In this document: in pieces, positions 54,501-64,000 of the stretch | Layout of the letters: each line of letters opens with the position of its first letter | How positions within the stretch are numbered: the stretch's first letter is position 1 | Assembly: GCA_002794775.1 (NCBI GenBank) | Contig: NBAY01000034.1 | Span: forward strand, 1 to 64,000 | Direction: 5' to 3' | From: Porodaedalea pini | Lineage: Eukaryota; Basidiomycota; Agaricomycetes; Hymenochaetales; Hymenochaetaceae | Length of the DNA stretch: 64,000 nt | The notes under the pieces: generated by a model | Told to the model about the DNA's origin: nothing | The model's database searches: none | The model's input: only the letters and a program-made list of their open reading frames with translations | Translations under genes and position numbers: made by a program

Positions 54501-56038
54501 GTCTCGGTCAGCAGATCCCGAGTCGTTTCCCATTCCAGTTTCGTCACGTTTCACGTCGCTCGAGAGGAGGCAGGTCATCCGTTGGGACCCAACAGTCAAG
54601 GAGCAACTCGAACAAGACGAGCTCCGCTTCCTACGGCGCGAGCCATGCGTCGAGGACAGCAAGTACTTCCGATAGGCGGCGGGAGAGTCAGCTCTCAGAT
54701 AGCCCTTGGAGTCAAAGTCAGAGGAGCCCCGATGCAAGCGCGGTGCAGTCGCCAGTTAGTCCTCGTGACGTCGGGACGGGAAGCTCTGGCTTCGGTTCTC
54801 CGGTGAGCGGTGGCCATCTCGGAAGCCAGAGCCCTATCCCAATGCCGCCTCGTGCGGCCCACAAGGAGCGACGTCAGCGTGCAAGCTTGCCGACTCTGCC
54901 CGTCTCCGCGCTTCCTGCCGCGTATGCGCGAGTCCGCGACCGTTCGAGGACGTTGAGCGGGGGCACGCAGGGCTCTGTGGGGCTTAACCTCAGCCCGCAT
55001 CCGCAGTACGAGAGCAGTGGCGCCGAGGAGGAACATGATGTCGATGCTGCGGGCGAGTTTGGCATGCTGACAGACCCGGAAGCGGAAGGCAGTCAGGAAG
55101 AGGCTGAGAGAGAGGACAGTGTCGGGCTCCTCTCAGGCGGACCCTCGCCTCGGTCTTCGCTCGGGATGCTGAGGAGCCGAAGCAATCTTTCTCTAACGAA
55201 CTTGAATCTCGGTGTCCCCCATTCGCGAAGGAGTAGACACAGTTCTGCATCTTCGGTTAGCAATAGCCGAAGCAGTCGGGGCTCGCGCTCTGTTTCTCTG
55301 TCGGGCTCAGGCTCTCATGGTGCCTCGGCGCGCTCAAGGAGCGCCTCAGCACAGGCGCGTTCGCGTGCACAGTCACTGATACAGAGTATAGGCGCGGCCA
55401 GTCGATCGAACGTCAGCATCGAGATGGGAATGCGCTCAAGGGCCAGCTCACTGGCTCGGCTTTCAGAAGTCCCTTCGGTCCACCGCCGCTCGGGCGACTC
55501 TGGTGCTGGATCATTCTCAGGTGCTTCGAACGCGGCCTCGCCGTCGCAACACCGTGTCAACCCGGAAGACTACACCTTTGGCCAGCCTATAAGGCTCAGA
55601 GTTGACTCGGGAAGCGAAGGCGAACGCAGGCAGGCTGGACAGTCTCCGCGCGAGCGTTCTCCGCCTTCAAGGCGGGTATCTAGGCAAGGGGCACCGGTGC
55701 CTGAGCCTGAGCCTGAGCCTGCGCAGACGGTGCGCGAATCGCATTCCCGAGCCTCCGGTCTTGCGCCTTCCGAGCACTCGCAGCAGACCATGCAGCAGCG
55801 TGCTGTCGCGTCAGCGGCTCCAGCATCTTCGACTCTCCCAATCCCGACGTCGGGTTCTCGGCCGTTGCACGGAGGACCATCGTTCATCAGCTCCGCGCAC
55901 GAATCGTTCATTACGCGTCCGACATCGCACGAGGGCTCTTCTGATACTCCCGGAAATACGCCGTCGAGTTATGGAACGGCCACTTATGACCCTGAGGATG
56001 TACATGGCCATCAAGGCGGCGGATGGCGACCCGCGTAA
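51548..56038 (+). CDS. Large Ser-rich multi-pass membrane protein, uncharacterised
   Basis: Three exons, 51548-52626, 52684-52865 and 53106-56038, giving 1397 residues in continuous phase. A Ser/Pro/Arg-rich N-terminus (about 330 residues, presumably cytosolic) leads to hydrophobic segments FKYILWPIWVYGLVVLQTFF, WLFWVVGIVLLYEVVYCWW, SAPAYNIVCMTSFVNFCFF, a helix pair around TVALLLPRAALCVAILLAF, and WAAWRVLILLISWIGLWW. The C-terminal ~750 residues are low-complexity with an acidic run (EEEEEEEDYDGEEDYDE) and many RSxS repeats that look like phosphorylation targets. No known domain is recognised. The second intron is unusually long (240 bp) and contains an open 90-bp segment with acceptor and donor, so an alternative exon is possible. 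Confidence 0.75.
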
Positions 56039-56865
56039 AATTTCCACATCGAAAGTCAAGTCTTCTTGTGGTCTATGTTTTTCTTCAATGTCAATTCCCT
56101 CACCTCGTTCATGTAATGAATCTGCGACGACGTTATACGGACCTGAATTCTAATGCCGTTGTTCAATCCCTGTTCCCATCACTATTTTGTGGATTTCGCT
56201 GTACACCACATTTACCTTCTGCTTCCATCTTTTCACCCCTTTGTCTCCCCCCCCTTCGACACAACTCGGTGTTCATTTGTGTTCCGGACTTCGACATTCA
56301 CCAATGCCCATTTATCTGTAGACATCATTTGTATTTCATTGATACATTATTTCTCTAGTTGTTCCGCCCACTCTTGCCTTACTTCTCCTTCGCCTAATGA
56401 CCGTCAGTATGTCCTATCCCACCATCCCCGAAACCCCCGGCGATACATTCTAACCATCTCACTATTAGTACTATGTTTTCATTTCTTGAATTGCAGGGTT
56501 GAACGCAGTACGAATAATCACTGAAATATGATTTCTTGCTTCCTTTTTTTCCTTTTATCTGCAAAGTGAACTTCACGCTTCTGAATCTGATGTTTTTGGG
56601 CTCAGAAAGAGCCTATTGAGGAAGTATGGACTAGTGGGTCTCCGAACCTGGAAGTCTGTCTGTGATTCGCTCTCTTCGATGTGTCTGTGTCTTTTTGTTG
56701 TTACTCTACTCTGCAAACTTGCTAGTTGTCTGAATCTGGTACATGCTACTTGGGTTCTACAGATAATATGCAAACAAACACATTCTGGACGACTTGTAAG
56801 GCTGATAATTCGAATGATTTCGTGACAAAGTCCTAAATAAAAAATCTCGCCAAACAATGTCCGAA
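56039..56865. other. 3' flank of the membrane protein and spacer before the tRNA
   Basis: T/C-rich and AT-rich sequence. No gene is seen. Confidence 0.45.
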
Positions 56866-56963
56866 GGGTACATGGTGTAGTTGGTTTATCACGCTCGCTT
56901 AGCATATCATGTGTTTAATGTGACGTATGCGAGAGGTGTCCGGTTCAATTCCGGATGTATCCA
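56866..56963 (+). tRNA. tRNA-Ala(AGC) with a 23-nt intron
   Basis: The acceptor stem GGGTACA pairs with TGTATCC (one G-U). The anticodon stem CTCGC/GCGAG encloses the loop TTAGCA...T with anticodon AGC at 56901-56903. The T arm is CCGG-TTCAATT-CCGG. The intron 56905-56927 sits after position 37, the canonical place for nuclear tRNA introns. The mature core CTCGCTTAGCATGCGAGAGG is the usual eukaryotic tRNA-Ala sequence. Internal A and B boxes (TGGTGTAGTTGG; GGTTCAATTCC) are present. Confidence 0.93.
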
Positions 56964-57444
56964 GAGTAGTAATCTGAGCTTTTTGGATGTATGGGTTTCT
57001 TCACATGCAAAGTGACCCTTATAATATTCAAGGTTAACTGGGTATAAACAAAAAAAGGAAAAAAAAAGGGATGGGCGTTTATTGCATTGTTTTCAAACTT
57101 AAGGGTTCAATGGTGAGATAGTCCAGATTCTCAGAGAAAGTTCAAGAAATAGACAGTCTGTGTAAGGCAGTATAGAGTGATGTGAGTACTGAGTAACTGA
57201 CTACCTGTGTAGATGGCTGCTTCAAGGACCGTAACAGCTGGCTGTCTACATGATTATGGTATGCGAAAACATATGCGCGTCGGAGGCATAACCCATTTTC
57301 AGCTCCATGTGGACTCGGATCGTCGCGACGCGTCATGGACAAGAATCGCGTGACGTCATATCGTTTTGCTGGTGATTTCACATTCTCGCAACGAGTATAA
57401 GTACAAGGCGCAAACGCCAACACGACAGCAGCAGCACGACACAG
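56964..57444. other. Spacer between tRNA-Ala and the flavin monooxygenase
   Basis: Begins with the Pol III terminator and ends with a TATAAG (57396) 49 bp before the monooxygenase ATG. The minus-strand frame 57142-57564 is not supported. Confidence 0.45.
56980..56984 (+). terminator. RNA polymerase III terminator
   Basis: A run of five T 17 bp after the tRNA 3' end. Confidence 0.8.
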
Positions 57445-59963
57445 ATGGGACGTGAACCGATCTCTGCTTTGCATATCCCCCTTCGCTTGCGATGGGGAGA
57501 CATAAGTGGCTTGCCCTCCCGTCTCGTCATCTTCTGCTTTGATCTCATCTACCAGATGATTCAAATATTCATCATCCTGCTTTTCAAGCCTGTCAGTCGT
57601 AGTCGATATTGTTCCTCAAAGAACTCGACTCTGACATGGCTTTCAAACAGCATCCTCCGAAGGATGAGGAACAGCCCTCTTCGAAGCCATTTGGACGTAT
57701 AGCCGTCATCGGTGCAGGGTTAACAGGTGTCTCGACCGCTGCGTACGTTCGATCAAGCTATACTCTCTACACTAGCATTCTTAACTGCTACTCCTGCAGT
57801 CATTGCATTGCTCACAATTTTGACGTTACGCTCTACGACAGTATGCACCACCATCAAGCTGTTTACTCGTCGCGACACTAACGCTGTTTGCTTAGAAAAC
57901 GAGTCTGTGGGCGGCATTTGGTCGCACGTAAACTCCACCTCCGGACTTCAGATCAATTCCCTTATATATCGTTTTCACCCTGCTGTTTTCTGGCATGAGG
58001 GATTTCCGAAACGTGATGAGATCCTAGGAGGTCAGTTCTTCCAGGGCCTTTTATCCCTGAGCGACATTAATATTGATTCCTTCAGAAATCACCCGTATAT
58101 GGGAAGAGTACAAGCTTGACTCGCGTACCAAACTCGGTGTCCGTGCTTTTTGTTTTGGTCTCATCCTTCCGCTTACGATGGGTTTGTAGACTGAAGTAGT
58201 CAAAGTCGAACGCGTGCCAGGAACTGGTCCTGTCACACAGGAATCCGAGTCCAAAGAATCTTCCAGCTCTCCGCCACGCTCCCTATGGCGTGTCTACACC
58301 TCGACCAACGATGAGCCGGATGGACCCTTCGACGCGGTCGTCTGCACCATCGGAACGTGTGGAGACCCCATACACGTCTCTTTCGACGGTATAGATGACT
58401 TCGAGAAATCCGGCGGACGTGTCGTTCATTCGAGCGAGCTCGATCAGCTTGGTACGGATGGCGAAGATACCGGTGATGGTGACGAAGACAAGAAAGACGG
58501 CCGGGACGACAGGAGGAGCGAGTCTGGGGAGGGCCCGGATATGGGCTCAGTTGATAATTTAACTCAGACGCAGCCGGAAGGGGGTGTAAGCTATGCGGAC
58601 AAAGTCAAAGCTTCCACGGACTCAGTCAATGGAGCAGACGGAGAAAAATACCAGGACGGGGCTTTGGAGTCCGACGCGAAGAAGAGTGAAAACAAGGAAT
58701 CAGCTAAGCCCAAACCTCTCAATATTCACGGTAAAACTGTCGCCATTGTTGGATCAGGCGCCTCGGGCATTGAGGCAGCTGAATGGGCCGTCGAAAAGGG
58801 TGCAGGCAAGGTCCTGTTGCTCGCGAGGTTCGTGATTTATCTTTGCCAGTAGGTTGTAGACTTTAGTGTGATGTTAATCGTTCATCAAGAGATGACAAGT
58901 GGATTATCCCGCGCAACGTCGTATTCGACACTCTGCTCGCAATGCAGCCGTTTGGTAGAGAGATGCCGCTCAGTTTCCTGGTCGAGGGTTTTCTCCGCCG
59001 ATTCCATTATCGAGACCTCGCACCCGCTGTAGCTCCACAGAACAGAGGCCTCTTCGAGGGCACACCAGTGCGTCGCTCTCTACCTATCTCCCATATATCG
59101 TCTTTTCTTAGATATCCGCAGGTGGTCAACGATTCCATCCTTACTCACATACGGTCCGGCGTGGTCCAGTACATCCGCTGCTCAACTGAGCGCCTTACAT
59201 CCAAGGGTGTCGTAAGCAAGTATCACGGAAGTGACAAGACGGTGGAGTTCGATGCAGATGTCGTCATCCTGGCGACTGGATTCAAGCGTCCCAGCGATGA
59301 GTTTTTGTCGAAGGAGCTGTTCCCTCCTGGATATGACGTGCGTATCTCAATTTGTTGCAATGTCGATCTTCGAGATAGCTGATGATATTCGCGAGTAGCG
59401 TCCGAATCTCTATCTGCAGAACTTCTGCACGGAAGACTGGTCTATCCTGCTCACCAATGCGTCGTACATGAATGCAATTGGCACCGTCGGGCACTTGTGA
59501 GTCTGCAACTTTGCTGCCGCAACAAAATAGCTGATCGAACCGAATTGCTCACCAGCCATATCGGTATATGTGAGCAACACACTTCGACATGGTGATCTGA
59601 AGGGTGAACTTTTGCTTACTGACTGACTTACCAGATACACGTATTCTCCTGACCTTCCTCCTTGACAAAGACGCACGGCCACGTCCGGACGACATGAAGC
59701 TCTGGGTCGACGTCCTGCGCTTCCTCAAGCGTGGTGCTCCGGGCGGCGGGCTCGGTTTCTTCACCTACATGGAGCTGAGTGCGAACCCATCACTGAATCT
59801 CGTGCAGTCAGCCTCTCATTCTGACTGATTCCTTTCTTGTACTGTAGCGATTTGGTTGTTCACCTTCCACCTGCTTCGCCCGAGACGGCTTAGATGGATG
59901 TTCTTTATCATGCAAGGCTGGGGTGTAACGTCCGAGGACAGAGGTAAATTGAAAGTTGAGTGA
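57445..59963 (+). CDS. Flavin-dependent monooxygenase (class B, FMO-like), membrane-anchored
   Basis: Twelve exons: 57445-57591, 57651-57742, 57800-57840, 57896-58030, 58086-58138, 58190-58827, 58890-59067, 59122-59337, 59399-59496, 59556-59569, 59635-59778 and 59848-59963, giving 623 residues. These enzymes use FAD and NADPH to oxygenate N, S or ketone groups. The FAD site GAGLTG is at 70-75, the NADPH site GSGASG at about 344-349, and an FMO-type F..GG.VVHS motif lies between. DVVILATGFKRP near the C-terminal third is the usual ATG-containing motif. An N-terminal helix (VIFCFDLIYQMIQIFIILLF) probably anchors it in the ER membrane. A roughly 90-residue acidic, Lys/Glu-rich insert precedes the second Rossmann motif. 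Exon 10 is only 14 nt. The substrate is unknown. Confidence 0.9.
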
Positions 59964-60482
59964 AGGTTGAGTGAAGCGTCCTTAGTCAGCATTGGACTGT
60001 TTATATCCGACGAAGTAAAATATCTGTGAAGAATACCCACCTTTTCTTGCCTTTGGGAAGACTGTTCTCACATTTTCACAACTCAATGCTGAGAAGCAAT
60101 CGTGTTGCACACGTAAATTCGGGAGTAGAGAAAAAAAACATGAATAAAGACTAAAAGTGTAGATATGCAAAGATCAAGACGAAACAAAATCGGATCTGTC
60201 TATAAGCATTCTAGTTAGTCTTGTAGTGAGTGGCAGACGACATGAAGAGTAGCAAGGGATACGGTGGTGTCATATAAGAGGTCATGTTCGTTCGAAAACA
60301 AAGCACAGGGGGATAGGGGTAACAAATTATTATACAATCTGCGCGATCTTCGACTTTCCTTTCTCTTCTTCATCCCCAAATCGGTGACGAGGATGGAATA
60401 AATACTTTCGCACCCGCTCGTCCGTCGAACACCATCCGAAACGCACCATAATACACAGGAGAGCATCGTGCGCACGCAAGAA
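59964..60482. other. Convergent intergenic region
   Basis: 3' flanks of the monooxygenase (+) and the sugar transporter (-). No gene is seen. Confidence 0.5.
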
Positions 60483-62552
60483 TCATTGCTCGCGACGCTT
60501 CTTCTCCCCCTCCGCGACGTCTTCGCTGCTGGGCGTCACGGAAACATCGGCGGGGGTCGCCCCGCCCGAGCGGTTCCTGTCCGTGATGCCGAGAATCGCG
60601 TCCGCCTCGGGCGTCCCGGCGAGGGGCACGTCCTTGCGCAGCGAGACCGCGACGGGGGAGACACCCTCGTTGTACGCGAGCGCGAAGACGACGTCCATGT
60701 CCTCGAGCGAGCGCCCGGCGGTCTCCGGGAAGAAGAAATACACGACGGGGACGATGACGGCGTTGAAGGCCGCGAAGATGATGTACGTCCCCCAGTTGAT
60801 ATTCTCGAAGGCCGGCGAGGTGATCATCACGACCATGAACTGTGCAGAGGAGATGAGGATGTGAAGTCAGTTGATACTGCGTTTCGAGGTTTTTTTTTAA
60901 AATAAGGAGAAAGGAAATTGTTGACTGACATTGAACGTCCAGTTGCTCGCCGTGCTCATCGCATTTGCCTGCGCGCGGACGCTTAGGCCGACGATCTCGG
61001 CGGAGTAGAGCCACGACATGCCGAGCCAGCCGATCCCAAAGAACGAGTTGAACACAAAGAGCATGACGGCGGAGACGATCTGCGCGGCAGGCGTGTCGAC
61101 CGCGCCGAGGATCGCCAGGAGGATCATGGAGCCGCACATGCCGGAGGCGCCGAAGATCATGAGCTTACGGCGCCCGACGCGCTCGACGATGAAGATCGCG
61201 ATCGTCGACGCGAGGAAGAACTCGGTGCCGTTGCACGCGGCGACGATGCGCGAGGTGACGGTGTCCATGCCCAGCCGCTCGAACAGCAGCGTCGCGTAGT
61301 AGATGATCAAGTTGCAGCCCGAGATCTGCTGGAACATCTGGCTGAGGAAGCCTAGGGACGCGCGCCGGAAGTTCTGGCTCCGTCCGCCCGTGAAGAGCTC
61401 GCTGAAGCCCCGGTTCGCGTACTGCTCCTCCAACTCGACGGCCTCGTGGATGCCGACGTACGTGCGTTGCACGTCCACGTTCGTGATCGGCTTGTTCTCG
61501 AGCGCGGAGATGACCGCGAGCGCCTCGGAGTGCTTGCCCTTCTTCAGCAGCCACCGAGGCGATTCGGGCAGGAAGTAGACCCCGACGATCATAGTGAATG
61601 CGAGCAGGATCTGGAAGCAAATTGGCACGCGCCAGGACGCGGAGGACGTCTTGAGCCAGTAGCTGCATCGGGAGTAGACTCAGCTCAGTGTTTTGGTCAA
61701 TTATAATAAAAGAATCGCGCGACGCACAATGCAATGTCGATCCAGTACGAAAGCATGATACCGAAGGAAATGAGCGAGCCCTCGATCATGATAAACGCGC
61801 CGCGTTTATCGGCAGCTGAACATTCGGCATGATAAGACGGAACCGTAGACGTCTATATGCGCATATAGTGAATTAAAGCGCGAATAATCATATAAACGGA
61901 GGCTCGCTAGACGTACGTTGAGACCATTGCCGATACCGGTGACAATACGGGCGACTACGAGCATGGCGTACGAGACCGAAGCCGTCTGGAGGGCCGCGCC
62001 AATGATCATGATGAATCCGCCGATCATGATTGTCCGTCGACGGCCGAGCTTGTCGCCAACCCATAGATTGGAAAGCGCGCCCACAAGGCATCCGAGTTCC
62101 TGCACGCGGATGTTTTAGTTTGATAGTATTGCATCGGAATGGAAGAGTGGAGACGTACGTAGACGGCAACGACAAAGGACTGGAGTGTAGCATGGTTGGG
62201 GTGCGCGTCATCGACGACGACCTGAGGGAACGTGTCCTCGAAGGTCTGGAGGGTGAGCAGGGAGGACATGACACCCTGATCATAACTGGTGGACGCATAC
62301 ATTCAGCGCATCATTCTCCTGGAGCATACAGGACCCAAAGCACACTCACCCGAAGAGCGTAAACCCCGTTCCGGCAACGAAAGCGAGCGCGTAGGTGAGG
62401 ACCTTTCCCTTGAGATGGGGGCGGTACTCCTCGACTTTCTGGTCGAGCTGTGTCTCTGTCATGCCGGTGAGGTTCTCGAGGTGCTTGAGCGAGCACTTCT
62501 CGTCGATGGTGGCATTGTCATCGATGGTGTTCATCGTGTCCGTGCGTCCCAT
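60483..62552 (-). CDS. MFS sugar transporter (sugar porter family)
   Basis: Six exons on the minus strand: 62552-62350, 62285-62159, 62099-61917, 61852-61728, 61662-60930 and 60839-60483, giving 575 residues. It moves hexose, or a related sugar or quinate, across the plasma membrane. Signature motifs are GRRRTIMIGG after TM2, NTSTVPSYHAE (made by splicing), PESPRWLLKKGK after TM6, QQISGCNLIIYYA in TM7, ERVGRRKL, and PETAGRSLEDMD after TM12. The N-terminal ~55 residues are cytosolic and acidic. Introns are 56-90 bp, all GT-AG. The substrate cannot be read from the sequence. Confidence 0.93.
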
Positions 62553-64000
62553 GCTAGCGATGGCGGCGGCGGCGTTGTCGTCGTATTCAGATCAATGCCT
62601 GCTTGCAGAAAGACTATGAATCTGCCTGGGAAGAGAAGGCAGAGAACAGACGTTCGAAGTGCGGGCCCGGGCTGGAGCATGCCCCGTGAGGTGGTCCTTT
62701 TATATGCTGGTCTAGCAAGAGAGTGGAATTAGTGTGCCCCCTCTAATCGTCGGTAAGCTTTACCCGTCTCCGCCTCCGTATGTTTTTCTCCTTCTCCATG
62801 TTTTTATCGACCGGCATAACGGTGGCGCATTTGCTAAGAGCGGTAGCCTATGTCCTCCGCCACGCGACGATCGGACTCTGATCACTTATTCCGTCTTTCT
62901 TCTCCAATGTTCCCTTCCTTCATGTGATTTTATTCAATAGATATTCAGACATTCTGTTTATTTGCATGCTCACCTACAACCTTCTGCTGTTTCGAGCGAG
63001 ATGAAGCAGAGAAACGAGTGAAACCGACAAAGTGAGGACGGCAGTCGACGGCGGCGATCAGAGGATTAGCGTGAGCGATGGAGCAGATTTACAACCCTAT
63101 TATAAAAATAACGACACCAGTAAGTCCCTTGTCGGTCCGGTCGCCGAGCTCTATCTAGTACAGCCGATGCCGGCACCCGTGCGCAGATGCCGGCCTCCCG
63201 TAACCCAATTCAATCCACTTAGCGTCGGCCTTAGCCCACTCCGAGAGAAAAGTTTGAGTCCGTTCTCCGACACTTGTTGCTTTCTGTGCTGCCTCAGCTT
63301 GCAAAACGAGGGACGTCTAGAGACCGTCCGGGGAGGTTGGCTCATCGTCCATCCGCGCCCCCTCGTACTTATCTTTGGAGCATCGCACTCAACCGTCCTT
63401 CCTTTACATGATCGCTTCGGCCATACCGATGCCCTTTTCTTCCGGCGCTTTCTGCTCCACAACAATGCACATGCCGAGCCGAGCCGTCCGCTGTCGCCGT
63501 TCCGCTCTTCAAACAAAGCGTGCCGATATTAATCCCTGCGAGCCGTTTCTTTAGCAGCGGCGGGAGGCCTAGGGCGCGCATCTCAGCCGCATTAATATTC
63601 TCGTCCTAACCCCTCTCCTCTAGTTCCTGGATCCTCGACGCAGTGAACTCCCTCTTATGGCAAACTGCGAGCACTCCGCGGTAAAAGTTCGAGCCCATGA
63701 TCATAAAATCAGACCTCAGAATTTAGATGCCGTGTTATCGAGAGGCTTCTCATTTGCCCTGAGCATGCGCGTATCATGAGTCATGGTGCTTGGCAATATT
63801 AATACCAATGGGGAACCGTGTCGTACACACTCAGGCCTTGATCACGCAACGGCAAGTGGTGAGTAATCCCCCATGCTCCGTTATCTGCGCATATCAATAT
63901 TAATGGCTTTCGCGCTCCACAGCTCTGAAGCCAGAAATATAGTCTCAATTGTCCTCCAAGTCAATTCATACTTATCAATACTCCGATTCTTTCTACTCTG
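62553..64000. other. Upstream region of the sugar transporter and window end
   Basis: No convincing gene. The frames 63032-63532 (+) and 63151-63516 (-) overlap on opposite strands with non-domain composition. Three copies of ATTAATATT occur between 63591 and 63904. Confidence 0.4.

Noticed and set aside
53748..55911. Minus-strand and alternative-frame ORFs of up to 156 codons
   Set aside because: Shadows of the Ser/Arg-rich exon of the large membrane protein.
60468..60905. A + strand 145-codon frame
   Set aside because: Antisense shadow of the sugar transporter; the frame at 62289-62732 is likewise a shadow.
63032..63532. A 166-codon + strand frame and an overlapping 121-codon minus frame
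   Set aside because: Neither has a domain, splice support or better composition than the other.

Overview
This 64 kb window is nuclear DNA of a basidiomycete fungus, most likely an Agaricomycete (polypore or mushroom type). The evidence is genes split by many 45-70 bp GT-AG introns, two class I hydrophobins, a DUF6534-type membrane protein family, a SWAP-type splicing factor, an intron-bearing tRNA-Ala, and a chromodomain Ty3/gypsy retrotransposon. No prokaryotic, CRISPR or rRNA features were seen. Exon boundaries were placed by eye from splice sites and reading-frame continuity.

Layout. (1) 1-30 kb is transposon-rich. The left edge holds the 5' part of a Ty3/gypsy element (1-1955). Next is a 3.9 kb element bounded by 20-bp terminal inverted repeats (2217-6163) that carries intron-containing fragments of two host translation genes, eIF4G and prolyl-tRNA synthetase. 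An island of ordinary genes follows: the CAAX protease Ste24 (8644-10331, +) and a PTC7-like PP2C phosphatase (10711-13273, -). From 16.4 to 29.8 kb lies a tandem pair of DUF6534-type genes. The first copy is broken by a complete, apparently very young Ty3/gypsy element (17249-23504; LTRs identical by eye, 5-bp target duplication), by a truncated second copy of the terminal-inverted-repeat element carrying a nested TA-flanked MITE, and by an 849-bp near-perfect foldback MITE. (2) 30-50 kb holds a SWAP/SURP splicing protein, two hydrophobins with identical gene architecture flanking a gene-poor stretch with another MITE, a 13-exon aldehyde dehydrogenase, a ZIP metal transporter, a small coiled-coil protein, an uncharacterised acidic gene with an AT-hook-like C-terminus, and an NTF2-like protein. 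(3) 51-64 kb holds a 1397-residue Ser-rich multi-pass membrane protein, tRNA-Ala(AGC), a flavin-dependent monooxygenase and an MFS sugar transporter.

The genes do not form one obvious pathway. The main biology is mobile-element activity. The intact gypsy element shows the hallmarks of Tf1-type self-priming (an 11-nt primer-binding site perfectly complementary to the predicted 5' end of its own transcript), a candidate -1 frameshift heptamer between gag and pol, and a polypurine tract that doubles as the last pol codons. The chimeric element holding eIF4G and ProRS pieces is the most unusual single object.
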